Numbered from the stretch's first letter, positions 33,661 through 42,855 are shown. The stretch is 64,000 bases of DNA from Actinoplanes couchii (GCF_016862075.1 NZ_BOMG01000011.1:1-64000); one strand, 5' to 3'. Notes: a model not told the origin generated them from the sequence alone. Numbers and translations: made by a program.

Positions 33661-35991
33661 TCACGTACGCGTCCGCGGCCGCACCGCGTTCGCCAGGTCA
33701 ACCAGGCGGATCTTCTCCGCGCCGTGTGTCGCCCGGGCCATCTCCCGGTATGCCGACTCCAGCGCGAACCGCACGTCCCGTTCCGGCAGTCGCTCCGCCG
33801 GGGTGCCACCGATCACCGTGGCCAGCACCGGCGGATCGATCGCCGTGCCCTTGCCGATCGTCCGCAGGGTCTGCTCCAGCAGCTCGGCCCGCAGTGCGGC
33901 GAGCTGGGCCGCCTCCACCTCGAGGCGGGCGATCAGACCGGCCGCGGCGGCCAGCGAATCCACGTCGACGACCGTCGACGCATGTGCCTTGACCAGCGCC
34001 CGGATCGCGCCGATCTGCGAACTCGGGTAGGCCGACGAGGTGCCCGGCACCCGGCTGTACGCCTCGACCGCCCCGGCCCGGTCGCCACCCTGCAGCCGGC
34101 AGCGGGCCAGCCCGGCGGCGGCCGTGGTGTAGGCCGGATCGGTGCGGCTGACCACGTCGTAGTGCAGGCACGCCCCGGCCGGGTCACCGGCCAGCTCGGC
34201 GGTCATGCCCAGGGCCAGCTGCGGCGCCAGCTCGCCGGGCAGCGCCGACCACACCGCGTCGAACCGCTGCCGGGCCCGCGCGAAGTCACCGGTGGTGAGC
34301 GCGAGCAGGCCGTCGTACCAGTCGATGCGCCAGTCCGCCGACTCGGCCGCGAGCGCGTCGCGGACCTCGGCCGCCTTCGCCGCGTCACCCTGGTCGACGA
34401 ACGCCCGCAGCCGCCGCAGCCCGACCTCGACCGAGTCCTGCGGCGCGCTCTCCAGCTGCGCCAGCACGGTTCCCGGGTCGGCGGCGGTGATCGACGCGAG
34501 CAGCCCGGCGGCCGGGTCGCTGAGGTCCACCAGCGGGGTCGGCAGGTCCTGCCAGCGGGCCCGGTCGTCGCGCAGGTCGGTGCGCAGCTCACCGGTGAAC
34601 CAGCGGGAGATCGCCGGGTGCGGGGTGCCCCCGGCGGCGAGGACCTGCCGCAGCACGCCGAGCATCTGCTCGGCCATCTCGGCGGCGTCGCCGAACCGCT
34701 CGTCCCGGTCGGTGTGGGTGGCCCGCAGCAGCAGCCGGTAGAACGACTCGTGCCGGGAGTAGGCCTCGAAGTCGCCGCGCTCCGGCAGGCTGTCGGCGAA
34801 CGTGCTCTGGTACCCGCGGAAGTCGGTGGTGAGCACCGCCAGCGTGCGGCCGATGGTGTAGAGGTCGGACTGCGCCGACGGCCCCAGCTGCGCCATCTCC
34901 GGCGCCTGGTAACCGACGGTGCCGTAGATCGCCGCGTCCTGGTCGTCGATGTGCACCACACCGCCGAGGTCGATCAGCTTCATCTGGTCACCGGACTGGA
35001 TCACGTTGTCCGGTTTGAAGTCGCAGAAGATCAGGCCACGCTCGTGCAGGTAGCCGAACGCGGGCATGATCTCCAGCACGTACGCCAGGGCCTGCTCCAC
35101 CGGCAGCGGGCTGACCACACCGTTGACCCGGCGCTCCTTGAGCACGTCCTTGAGCGACTTGCCGCCGACGAACTCCATCACGATGTAGCCGGCGCCGTCG
35201 TGCTCGACGAAGTTGTAGATCTTGACGATGTTCGGGTGCTCGACCTCGGCCAGGAACCGCTGCTCGGCCAGCGCCGCCGCCAGGGCGTCCTCGTCGCCGG
35301 AGTTGAGCAGGCCCTTGAGCACCACCCAGCGGTCCGAGACGTTCTTGTCCACGGCCAGGTAGATCCAGCCCAGGCCGCCGTGCGCGAGCGCGCCGACCAC
35401 CTCATATTGCCCGCCGACCAGGTCGCCCTTGGTCAGTTTCGGGGCGAAGTTGAACGCCTCGCCGCAGCTCGGGCAGTACCCCGACGCGCGGGCCTCCCGG
35501 CTGTCCCGGGACCGGCCGACCGCGTTGCCGCACCTGCCGCAGTACCGTTTCGACTCCGGCACCTCGGCCACGGCCATCACCGCGGTCGCCGGGTCCGCCT
35601 GCCGGATCGGCGCGATGTCCACCAGTCCACCGCCGAAGCGGCGAGCCGTTCCGGTCCGGGAGGATCCGGTGCGGGAAGACCCTCTGCCGGTACGGGTGGA
35701 GAGGGCACTGCTCCGGGTGGAACCCGTGGTGGCCTTCGTCCCCGTGGTGCTCCTCGTCCCGGCGGCGGGCCCGGCGGCCGGCGCCAGCCCGCACGTGTCG
35801 CAGTAGCCGTCCTCGATCGCGCCGGAACAGCCGGGCCGGTGGCACCTGCCGTCGTCGGCGGCCGCGGCGACCGGGGCCGGGGCAGCGGGTTTCGGGGCCG
35901 CCGGCCGGGTGACGGCCGGCGCGAGTCCGCAGGTGTCGCAGTAGCCGTCCTCGATCGTGCCGGAACAGTTGTCACGCAGGCAGCTGGTCAT
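33661..35991 (-). CDS. pknG: PknG-like serine/threonine protein kinase
   Basis: A 776-residue soluble kinase of the PknG family. The N-terminus has two copies of a zinc motif (DGYCDTCGLAP, about residues 15-25 and 60-70), then a Ser/Thr/Gly-rich linker, then the rubredoxin-like pair CGRCGN and CPSCGE. The kinase domain has ALAHGGLGWIYLA, Lys in WVVLKG, CDFKPDN in the catalytic loop (non-RD) and LIDLGG in place of DFG. TPR-like repeats follow (about 480-776). In mycobacteria PknG controls TCA-cycle flux through GarA in response to amino acids sensed by GlnX/GlnH, whose genes lie upstream here too. It overlaps the preceding gene by ATGA. Confidence 0.93.
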   Translation of the reverse strand: MTSCLRDNCSGTIEDGYCDTCGLAPAVTRPAAPKPAAPAPVAAAADDGRCHRPGCSGAIEDGYCDTCGLAPAAGPAAGTRSTTGTKATTGSTRSSALSTRTGRGSSRTGSSRTGTARRFGGGLVDIAPIRQADPATAVMAVAEVPESKRYCGRCGNAVGRSRDSREARASGYCPSCGEAFNFAPKLTKGDLVGGQYEVVGALAHGGLGWIYLAVDKNVSDRWVVLKGLLNSGDEDALAAALAEQRFLAEVEHPNIVKIYNFVEHDGAGYIVMEFVGGKSLKDVLKERRVNGVVSPLPVEQALAYVLEIMPAFGYLHERGLIFCDFKPDNVIQSGDQMKLIDLGGVVHIDDQDAAIYGTVGYQAPEMAQLGPSAQSDLYTIGRTLAVLTTDFRGYQSTFADSLPERGDFEAYSRHESFYRLLLRATHTDRDERFGDAAEMAEQMLGVLRQVLAAGGTPHPAISRWFTGELRTDLRDDRARWQDLPTPLVDLSDPAAGLLASITAADPGTVLAQLESAPQDSVEVGLRRLRAFVDQGDAAKAAEVRDALAAESADWRIDWYDGLLALTTGDFARARQRFDAVWSALPGELAPQLALGMTAELAGDPAGACLHYDVVSRTDPAYTTAAAGLARCRLQGGDRAGAVEAYSRVPGTSSAYPSSQIGAIRALVKAHASTVVDVDSLAAAAGLIARLEVEAAQLAALRAELLEQTLRTIGKGTAIDPPVLATVIGGTPAERLPERDVRFALESAYREMARATHGAEKIRLVDLANAVRPRTRT

Positions 35992-37181
35992 CGGGTCCCC
36001 CGGGAGGCGATGGTGGCGGAGAGCGCGTCCTGATAGGCGTCGACGGCGGCCCGTGCCGCCGGCAGGTCACACGGAGCCTGGTAGAGGTGGTCGCGGGCGG
36101 CCTGGGCCAGCGGGCCCAGCGCCGGATCCTCACCGAGGCCCCGGCTCAGGGCCTTCGCCCGGTACGCGTCGAGCCGCCCGCGCAGCTCGTTGCGCTCGGT
36201 CAGCAGGGCGCCGGTGCGGGCCGCCGCGTCGCGCAGCACGGTCAGGCGGTCGGCCGACCGGCGGCGCCAGGCCGACAGCCGCGGGCTGATCAGGCTCCAC
36301 TGCCCGGCGGCGGCCAGCGCGTCGATCGCGGCCAGCTCCGGGCGCGGGTCGATCGGACGTACCGCGATGATCTGGTCGTCGGGGAACCGCCCGGCCGCGG
36401 CGTCGCGCGCATCGTCGGCCGCCCGCTGCGCCGCGTCGAGCTCGGCCAGCAGGGCCCGGGCGTCGCGCAGCCGCTGGGTGAGTGACGCCCGCAGCTCGGC
36501 CGCCGACGTCCGTTCCGCGTCGGCCCGCTCGACCAGGGCCGTCACCCGGGCCAGCCCGGTCAGGTCGGCGCCGAGCGGATCGGACAGCAGCACCCGGGTG
36601 ATGTCGCCGAGCAGCCGGTCGGCCTCGGCCAGCAGCTGGTCGGCCCCGGACGGCCCGGACTGCCGGGTCAGGTCGCGCACCCGCTGCATGGCGTCGGCGG
36701 CCTCGGCGGCGGCCGGCATGCCCCGCCGCCACGCCTCGCCGGCGCTGGTCACCACGGCGACCGCGGTGCTGAACGAGGCCTCCATCGCCGACAGCAGCTC
36801 GGCCGGGGTGCAGGTGGAGACGACCTGACCGGAACCGAGCAGCCCGCGCTGGGCCAGCGGCACCGTCGCGGTGGACAGCGTGATCGACGCGCCGAGCACC
36901 TGGTGCTGGTAGGCGGCCCGGTCGGCGTCGTTCATCCGCCGCTGCCCGCGCAGCGTCTCGGCCCGGGCGATCACCTCGGTCAGCTGCCGGTGCCCCTGCC
37001 AGAGGCCCTCCAGCGCGGTGCCGGCGTCGGCCCATGCGGTCGCGGTCCGCCCGGTCAGCGGGATCCGGCCCAGCTCCTGGCGATCCGGGTTCTGGTCCAG
37101 CTCCACCAGGTTGGTGGCGATGGCGGCGACGGCGCCGGAGAGGCGGGCCAGCTCGGTGTCGGCGGCGGTCGTGGTGCTCAT
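35988..37181 (-). CDS. unknown helical protein between glnH and pknG
   Basis: A 397-residue protein with no signal peptide or membrane segment. It is almost entirely predicted helix, rich in Ala, Leu, Arg and Asp, with heptad-like stretches (about 200-300), and only one Cys. No catalytic motif is visible, and I do not recognise a family. It overlaps glnH and pknG by ATGA on either side, so it is made in step with both, and it is missing from the three-gene mycobacterial operon as I remember it. A scaffold or adaptor between the sensor and the kinase is a reasonable guess only. The frame continues upstream to 37454 but without glnH-independent start signals. Confidence 0.75.
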   Translation of the reverse strand: MSTTTAADTELARLSGAVAAIATNLVELDQNPDRQELGRIPLTGRTATAWADAGTALEGLWQGHRQLTEVIARAETLRGQRRMNDADRAAYQHQVLGASITLSTATVPLAQRGLLGSGQVVSTCTPAELLSAMEASFSTAVAVVTSAGEAWRRGMPAAAEAADAMQRVRDLTRQSGPSGADQLLAEADRLLGDITRVLLSDPLGADLTGLARVTALVERADAERTSAAELRASLTQRLRDARALLAELDAAQRAADDARDAAAGRFPDDQIIAVRPIDPRPELAAIDALAAAGQWSLISPRLSAWRRRSADRLTVLRDAAARTGALLTERNELRGRLDAYRAKALSRGLGEDPALGPLAQAARDHLYQAPCDLPAARAAVDAYQDALSATIASRGTR

Positions 37182-38110
37182 CGGTACTTCGCCGCCGGGG
37201 GCTGCGGGGCCGGGGCGGTCAGCCACTTGGCGTAGATCTTCGCCCAGGTGCCGTCGCTGCGGGTCTTCTCCAGCACCGCGTTCACGAACTCGGTGAACTC
37301 GGGGTGCTTCTTGGAGACCGCCGCCGCGTACGGCTCGGAGGTGAATTTCGGGCCGACCACCTTGGCGTACGGGTCCTGGGTGGCCAGGCCGGCCAGGATC
37401 GTGTCGTCGGTGGAGATCGCGTCCACCTCGCCGAGCTGGAAGGCGACCAGGCACTCGCCGAAGTCGGCCCGCGCCACCGGGACCGGCCCGGTGCTGACCT
37501 TGCCGATGTTCTCCAGCGAGGTGGAGCCGGTGGCCGCGCAGACCGGGCGCTTGCCCAGGTCCTCGATCTTCGTCACGGTCGAGTCCTTGCCGACCAGCAC
37601 CCGCTGGCCCGCCTCGAAGTAGACCGTGGAGAAGTCGACCTGCTCCCAGCGGGCGCAGTTGGTGGTCATCGTGCTGATCGCCAGGTCGACCTCTTCGTCG
37701 ACGACCGCGTTCACCCGGTTCGAGCGGGGGACGACCCGGATCTCCAGTTTGTCCGGGTCGCCGAAGATCGCCTTGGCGATCTCCCGGCCCATGTCGACGT
37801 CGAAGCCCTCGATCTTGCCGGTGAACGGGTCGCGCGAGCTGAACAACAGGGTGTCCTGGGTGGTGCCGAGGATCAGCCGGCCGCGCTTGCGGATCTCCTG
37901 CATGTAGCTGCCGGCCGGCATCTGGGTGCCCTTGGCCGGCCGGAAGCTGGCCCGGGCGTCGCAGGTCTCCGGCGGTTGCGGGGTGGCGCTGGTGGCGGCC
38001 GCACTCGGTGTCGCCTCCGCTTGCGGAGCGGAGGCCGGCGTGTCGGTGCAGGCGGTCAGCCCGGCGAGCAGGATCGCGGAGCAGGCCAGAGCGAGACGGT
38101 TGTGCTTCAC
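37178..38110 (-). CDS. glnH: GlnH-like amino-acid-binding lipoprotein
   Basis: A 310-residue extracytoplasmic solute-binding protein (family 3). The signal peptide ends in LAGLTAC, a lipobox with Cys21, followed by an Ala/Pro/Thr linker. The binding domain runs from RLILGTTQDT through GFDVDMGREIA, ISTMTTNCARW, GSTSLENIGKV and GEVDAISTDD, the usual ligand-contacting loops. No transporter permease or ATPase is nearby, so it is more likely a sensor subunit than a transporter subunit, as proposed for mycobacterial GlnH, which binds Asp, Glu, Asn and Gln. It overlaps the upstream and downstream genes by 4 nt each. Confidence 0.9.
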   Translation of the reverse strand: MKHNRLALACSAILLAGLTACTDTPASAPQAEATPSAAATSATPQPPETCDARASFRPAKGTQMPAGSYMQEIRKRGRLILGTTQDTLLFSSRDPFTGKIEGFDVDMGREIAKAIFGDPDKLEIRVVPRSNRVNAVVDEEVDLAISTMTTNCARWEQVDFSTVYFEAGQRVLVGKDSTVTKIEDLGKRPVCAATGSTSLENIGKVSTGPVPVARADFGECLVAFQLGEVDAISTDDTILAGLATQDPYAKVVGPKFTSEPYAAAVSKKHPEFTEFVNAVLEKTRSDGTWAKIYAKWLTAPAPQPPAAKYR

Positions 38111-39384
38111 CGGTACTCCTCCAGCCGGGCCCGCAGGCCGATCACCGCGAACAGACAGATCACCAGGGCCAGCAGCGGGCCCAGCACGGTCAGCGAACCC
38201 AGCCCCCGCCCGGCCGACCCGATCTGGCCGTCGAAGGCCGCGCGCCGGTCCGCCGAGGCGTCGTCCAGAGTCTTCGTGAGCTGGTCGAACGCTGTCGACG
38301 TCTCGTCACCGACGGCCAGTTCCACCGCACCCTCGTAGTCGCCGTTGTCGTCCAGGGAGCGGATCTTCTCATGCAGCGTCACGTAGCCGTCGTGCTGGGC
38401 CGTCGCGGTGCTCATCCGGTCACCCACCGGCCGGAGCTCCGGTCCGTCGAAGGTGACCTGCCCCCGGATGGTCTTGAACTCGGTCTCCAGCGTGCCGCTG
38501 CCGGCCCGGGCGACCAGGGTGAGCGCCTCGTCGGCCCGCTCCCGCAGCACCAGGACCCGCATCTCGGCCAGCGTCTCCACCGGCGCCGACCCGAGCCGCA
38601 CCGCGTCGGTCAGCTTGGCCCGCTGGTGCAGGAAGACCGCCGCGGTGCCGGCCAGCAGGAGCAGGGTGAGCGCGGACGCGGTCAGCAGCGGCAGGTTGAA
38701 CGTGCGCCGGGTGCTCCGGCTCAGCCGGATCTGGATCACGAGCAGGGCCGCCACCAGCGCCGCGACCAGCACCCCGAGCAGGGTCAGCCACCAGGTGCTG
38801 CGGGCGTTCGTGTAGCCCGCTTCGGCCTCCCGCCCGGCCTCGCGGAACAGGATCTCCGCCTGCGGCTGGAGCGTCTCGCGGTTGAGCTTGGAGGCGGTCG
38901 ACAGGTAGGACGCACCGACCGGTTTGCCCTGCCGGTTGAGGGCCCGGGCGGTGGCGACCAGCGCGGCGTAGTCGTTGAGACCGGTCGCGACGGCCCGGAT
39001 CGCCTCGCCCGCCGGCCCGTCCTGCGGCACCCGGCGGGCGGCCGAGGTGAGGGCGGTGGCGGCGTCGGCCAGATCCTTGTCGTAGCGCGCGGTCAGGGCC
39101 GGCGGCTCCAGACCGCCGGCCAGGAACGCCAGGGCGGCGGTGGTGTCCGCGTCGGCCAGCGACGACTGGATGGTTTCCGCCTCGGCCAGCAGCGGCTGGG
39201 CGCGATCTCGCAGATCCGCCGTGCCGGTGCCGGCCGACCACGCGGTCAGGCCGGTCACCAGCCCGGCGAGACAGGCCAGGACCAGCAGGACGGCCAGCAT
39301 CAGCTGGAGCCGGCCGGGCGAGCTGTGCCGCATGCCGGCGAGCCGTCGTAACGCCACCCGGGGTGGCGCCTGTACCGCAGTCAC
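38107..39384 (-). CDS. glnX: GlnX-like transmembrane sensor
   Basis: A 425-residue membrane protein with four transmembrane segments (about 25-48, 200-225, 237-260 and the last 30 residues) and two large extracytoplasmic helical domains, similar in layout to four-helix-bundle receptor proteins. It has no kinase or methyl-accepting domain. Position and topology match mycobacterial GlnX, which with GlnH signals amino-acid supply to PknG. GTG 39384 is chosen because AGAGGG lies about 8 nt upstream; a longer frame reaches 39429. A TAGACT hexamer at 39460-39455 on this strand may be the operon's -10. Confidence 0.85.
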   Translation of the reverse strand: MTAVQAPPRVALRRLAGMRHSSPGRLQLMLAVLLVLACLAGLVTGLTAWSAGTGTADLRDRAQPLLAEAETIQSSLADADTTAALAFLAGGLEPPALTARYDKDLADAATALTSAARRVPQDGPAGEAIRAVATGLNDYAALVATARALNRQGKPVGASYLSTASKLNRETLQPQAEILFREAGREAEAGYTNARSTWWLTLLGVLVAALVAALLVIQIRLSRSTRRTFNLPLLTASALTLLLLAGTAAVFLHQRAKLTDAVRLGSAPVETLAEMRVLVLRERADEALTLVARAGSGTLETEFKTIRGQVTFDGPELRPVGDRMSTATAQHDGYVTLHEKIRSLDDNGDYEGAVELAVGDETSTAFDQLTKTLDDASADRRAAFDGQIGSAGRGLGSLTVLGPLLALVICLFAVIGLRARLEEYR

Positions 39385-39480
39385 TATGGTGCCCTCTCGC
39401 TGGGGGATCGCACGTCCACTGTGCGTCACTGGCGCAAGCGATCGAGCAGGAGTCTACGGCGGGCGTATGACGGTTTCGGC

Positions 39481-41028
39481 TCAGCTCAGCTCGCGCTTGA
39501 GCAGCTTCCCGGTAGCGGTCATCGGCAGCGCTTCCACGATCGTGACGATTCGCGGGTACTTGTACGACGCCATCTGTTCCCGGCTCCACGCGACCAGTTC
39601 GTCCCCGGTGACCGTGGCGCCCGGGTTCAGGATCACGAACGCCTTGACCTCCTCGCCGTGGCTCTCGTGCGGGACGCCGATCACCGCGGCCAGCGAGACC
39701 GCCTCGTGGGTGATCAGGACCTCCTCGATCTCCCGGGGGTAGACGTTGAAACCACCCCGGATGATCATGTCCTTCGCCCGGTCGACGATGTAGTAGAACC
39801 CGTCGGCATCCCGGCGGGCCAGGTCGCCGGTGCGGAACCAGCCGTCCCGCATCACCTCGGCGGTGGCCTCCGGGCGCCCGATGTACCCGCGGAAGATGTT
39901 GTGCCCGCGGATCGCGATCTCGCCGATCTCGTCCACCTTCCCGACGGTGTTCCACTCCGGGTCGATCAGCTTGACCTCGATGCCCCAGACCGGGATGCCG
40001 ATCGAACCGGGACGGGGGTCGCTGTGCGGGTCGCTGAAGGTGGCCACCGGCGACGTCTCGGACAGGCCGTAGCCCTCCAGGATGGTGACGCCGAGCCGCT
40101 CCTTGACCGCCCGGATGATCTCCACCGGCAGGCTGGAGCCACCGGAGACGGCGACCCGCATGTTGGCCGCGATCCGGTCCACGTCCACGCTGTCGTCCAG
40201 GGCGTTGAGCAGCCCCCAGTACATGGTCGGCACCCCGGCGAAGAACGTCACGTCCTCGCTCTGCAGCAGCGCGACCGCGGCCTTCGGCTCGAACCGGGGG
40301 AGCAGCACCAGGGTGGCGGCGGTGGCGAAACCGGCGTTCATGTTGACCGTGCTGCCGAACGAGTGGAACAGCGGCAGCACCAGCAGGTGGGTGTCGGTGG
40401 CCGGCTGGCTGCCGAAGAGCCGGTTGCAGGTCAGCGCGTTGAGGATCAGGTTCGAGTGGGACAGCTCGGCGCCCTTGGCCTGTCCGGTCGTCCCGCTGGT
40501 GTAGAGGATCACCGCGGCGTCGCTCTCGTCCCGCAGCACCGTCTCGAACACCGGCGACTGGCCGGCCAGCGCCGAGCCCAGCGTCTCCGCGCCCTCGATC
40601 GGCGACGCGGCCGCCGGGTCCGCGGTGATCAGGAAGAAGTGCTCGGCGCCCTCGGTCTCACCGAACCCGGCGAAGCCCTCGGCACCCATCGGCAGCTCGG
40701 GGGTGCCCTGGAAGCAGAGGTAGGCCTTCGCGCCGGAGTCCTTCAGGTGGTACGCGATCTCCCGGCCCTTGAGCAGGACGTTCAGCGGTACGACCACCGC
40801 GCCCGCCTTGAGGATGCCGTAGTAGACGATCGGGAAGTACGGCAGGTTCGGGCAGGTCAGCGCCACCTTGTCGCCGGGCTGGATGCCCCGGGCCACCAGC
40901 ATGGCGGCCACCTGGCTCGCCGCGGCGTCCACCTGGGCGTAGGTGAGCCGCTGCGGGCCCAGCACCACGGCGGTGCGCTCCGGGTGCCGGCGAGCGCTGT
41001 CCTCCAGGAGAACGGAGAGGTTGAGCAT
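39481..41028 (-). CDS. fatty-acid/acyl-CoA ligase (FadD-like)
   Basis: An AMP-forming ligase of 515 residues. The AMP-binding loop is ILYTSGTTGQAKGAE, with EGYGLSETSP, GWFRTGDLARRD and the C-terminal DRAKDMIIRGGFNVYPREIE and TATGKLLKREL (catalytic Lys). This is the medium/long-chain bacterial branch, different from the ligase at 28028. The start ATG is preceded by AGAAGGG about 11 nt upstream. It is divergent from the EAL-HDOD gene with only a 29-bp gap. The substrate is not predictable from the sequence. Confidence 0.9.
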   Translation of the reverse strand: MLNLSVLLEDSARRHPERTAVVLGPQRLTYAQVDAAASQVAAMLVARGIQPGDKVALTCPNLPYFPIVYYGILKAGAVVVPLNVLLKGREIAYHLKDSGAKAYLCFQGTPELPMGAEGFAGFGETEGAEHFFLITADPAAASPIEGAETLGSALAGQSPVFETVLRDESDAAVILYTSGTTGQAKGAELSHSNLILNALTCNRLFGSQPATDTHLLVLPLFHSFGSTVNMNAGFATAATLVLLPRFEPKAAVALLQSEDVTFFAGVPTMYWGLLNALDDSVDVDRIAANMRVAVSGGSSLPVEIIRAVKERLGVTILEGYGLSETSPVATFSDPHSDPRPGSIGIPVWGIEVKLIDPEWNTVGKVDEIGEIAIRGHNIFRGYIGRPEATAEVMRDGWFRTGDLARRDADGFYYIVDRAKDMIIRGGFNVYPREIEEVLITHEAVSLAAVIGVPHESHGEEVKAFVILNPGATVTGDELVAWSREQMASYKYPRIVTIVEALPMTATGKLLKRELS

Positions 41029-41057
41029 GTGGCGGAACCCTTCTTACCGATGGATCT

Positions 41058-42416
41058 GTGACGGCAGTCTCATCCCAGCACGGGGAGCGGTGGCACGGAA
41101 GCCTCCGTTTCGGTCGTGTTTCCCCGGTCGTGATTCGTCAGATCGGGCACCGGGGTGCCGATGGCACATTCGTGGGTATCCCGGTGCTGGACGCGGTGCA
41201 CGTCGGCCGTCAGCCGATCTTCGACGTGCACGGTGACGTGGTGGCGTACGAGCTGCTCTTCCGCGGCCGGATGGACGCCGTCGCGTCGGGACGGCAGGAC
41301 ACCTATGCCACCAGCACGGTGATGGTGAACGCCTTCACCGAGTTCGGCATCGCCGAGGTGGCCGGCAACCGGCCGTGTTTCATCAACCTGACCCGTGAGT
41401 TCGTGACCGGGCGGCTGCCCCTGCCGTTCGGCCCGGAGCAGGTGGTGCTCGAGGTGCTGGAGACGGTCGACGTCGACGACGAGGTGATCACCGGGCTCAC
41501 CGCCCTGGCCGAGGCCGGCTACAAGATCGCGCTCGACGACTTCGTCTGGGGCTCCGGCCACGAACAACTGCTGGGCCTGGCGTCGTACGTCAAATTGGAT
41601 CTGCTCGACGGCGACCTGAGCCGCCTCGACGACATCGTCGCCGCCTGCCGCGCGTATCCCCGGATCCAGCTGGTCGCGGAGCGTCTGGAGACCGCCGCCG
41701 AGGTGGCCGTCGCCGACCGCTACGGCATGGAACTGCGCCAGGGGTACGCGCTGAGCCGCCCCCAGGTGCTCACCGCGCCCAGCCTCTCCCCGTCCCGGAT
41801 GCGCCGGCTGGAGCTGGTCGCCGCGCTGATGACGCCGGACGTGCCGATGGAGAAGATCACCTCGATCATCGTCAGCGACCCGGCCCTGGCGCTGCGGGTG
41901 CTGCGGGTCAGCAACTCGGTGGCCGCCGGGGTGGTCAGCCGGATCTCCTCGATCCGGCAGGCGGTGATGCTGGTCGGCCTGACCCAGATCCGCCGCTGGG
42001 CCACCCTGATGGTCGTCGACGACGTCGCCGAGGCCCCCGAGGAGCAGCTGCTCACCGCGCTGACCCAGGCCCGGCTCTGCGAGAACCTGGCCCCGCGGTT
42101 CCGTGCCGACCCGGGCGCGGCGTTCATCGCCGGGCTGGTCACCGGGATGGCCGGGCTGATGGACATGACCACCGCCGCGATGGCCGAGCAGCTGCCGCTG
42201 ACCAGCGACGTGTCGGACGCGCTGACCCGCGGGACCGGACGACTGGGCCAGGTGCTGGCGGCGGTCCGGGCCTACGAGGACGGCGAGTGGGGCAGTGACG
42301 ACCTGGCCGGGCTGTCGCTGGACGCGATGCGCTGGTCCACCCGGACGCTGAACGCCGCCTCCCAGCTCACGCCTGCCGCGGCAGGACGCCGCCGCCATCG
42401 GGACGCGGCGCGCTGA
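41058..42416 (+). CDS. EAL-HDOD (YuxH-type) signalling protein
   Basis: A 452-residue protein. The EAL domain (about 45-250) opens with VGRQPIFDVHGDVVAYELLFRG. Key positions look kept: Glu in YELLFR, Asn in INLTREF, Glu in EVLETV, the DD pair in IALDDF, Lys in VKLDLL, Glu in VAERLE and Gln in LRQGYAL. Loop 6 (DDFVWGSG) differs from active DDFGTG. The HDOD domain (about 250-430) has SDPALALRVLRVSNS. It may bind or slowly hydrolyse c-di-GMP. The start is uncertain: GTG 41058 is the longest, and GTG 41172 would remove 38 residues without family match. The last 50 nt overlap the convergent gene. Confidence 0.82.
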   Translation: MTAVSSQHGERWHGSLRFGRVSPVVIRQIGHRGADGTFVGIPVLDAVHVGRQPIFDVHGDVVAYELLFRGRMDAVASGRQDTYATSTVMVNAFTEFGIAEVAGNRPCFINLTREFVTGRLPLPFGPEQVVLEVLETVDVDDEVITGLTALAEAGYKIALDDFVWGSGHEQLLGLASYVKLDLLDGDLSRLDDIVAACRAYPRIQLVAERLETAAEVAVADRYGMELRQGYALSRPQVLTAPSLSPSRMRRLELVAALMTPDVPMEKITSIIVSDPALALRVLRVSNSVAAGVVSRISSIRQAVMLVGLTQIRRWATLMVVDDVAEAPEEQLLTALTQARLCENLAPRFRADPGAAFIAGLVTGMAGLMDMTTAAMAEQLPLTSDVSDALTRGTGRLGQVLAAVRAYEDGEWGSDDLAGLSLDAMRWSTRTLNAASQLTPAAAGRRRHRDAAR

Positions 42417-42855
42417 CCTCCGGCTCGTCGGTCTCCTCGATCTCGATCTCGTCGGCCTCCAGGACCTGCCACTCGGTCTCCTCGACCGGGTGCCGCCCGG
42501 TCCACCAGACACCGGACGCGGTCAGCGCCAGGTTCAGCACCGCCGGGCCGAGGACGAACAGGTCACGGGCGCCGCTGTCGAAAAGCCCGTACCGGTTGTC
42601 CAGCAGACAGACGAACACCGACCACGGCATGCCGAGCACCATCAGCGCCATGCCGACCAGACCCGCGCCGAGGTTCGGCCGCGGATCGGCGGCGGCGGCC
42701 GCGCTGGCCGGGCCGAACCACAGGTAGATCAGTGGGAGCAGGAGCACGGCTTGCGCCGTGACCAGCGCCCAGAGCTTCCGGCGCCGGGCGCGCCTCGCGT
42801 CGTCCTGCGACAGGCCGTCGTCCGCATACGCGTCCTGTCGCGCGTCGTGCTGCAT
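42367..42855 (-). CDS. small two- to three-pass membrane protein
   Basis: A 162-residue protein. The charged N-terminus (Asp/Arg-rich, 1-28) is followed by hydrophobic segments at about 30-50, 65-90 and 100-118, then a strongly acidic tail (EADEIEIEETDEPE). No family is recognised. AGGGGG lies 8 nt before the ATG, and TAGGCT (42890-42885, minus strand) is a plausible -10 about 30 nt upstream. It overlaps the EAL-HDOD gene by 50 nt at the 3' ends. Confidence 0.75.
   Translation of the reverse strand: MQHDARQDAYADDGLSQDDARRARRRKLWALVTAQAVLLLPLIYLWFGPASAAAAADPRPNLGAGLVGMALMVLGMPWSVFVCLLDNRYGLFDSGARDLFVLGPAVLNLALTASGVWWTGRHPVEETEWQVLEADEIEIEETDEPEVSAPRPDGGGVLPRQA

Noticed and set aside
31442-34030. 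862-codon plus-strand frame across the VWA, PP2C and kinase genes
   Set aside because: It lies antisense to three recognisable genes, crosses their boundaries, and encodes Arg/Gly/His low complexity.
33643-36033. 796-codon plus-strand frame opposite pknG
   Set aside because: It covers the kinase gene base for base; the translated product shows no family features.
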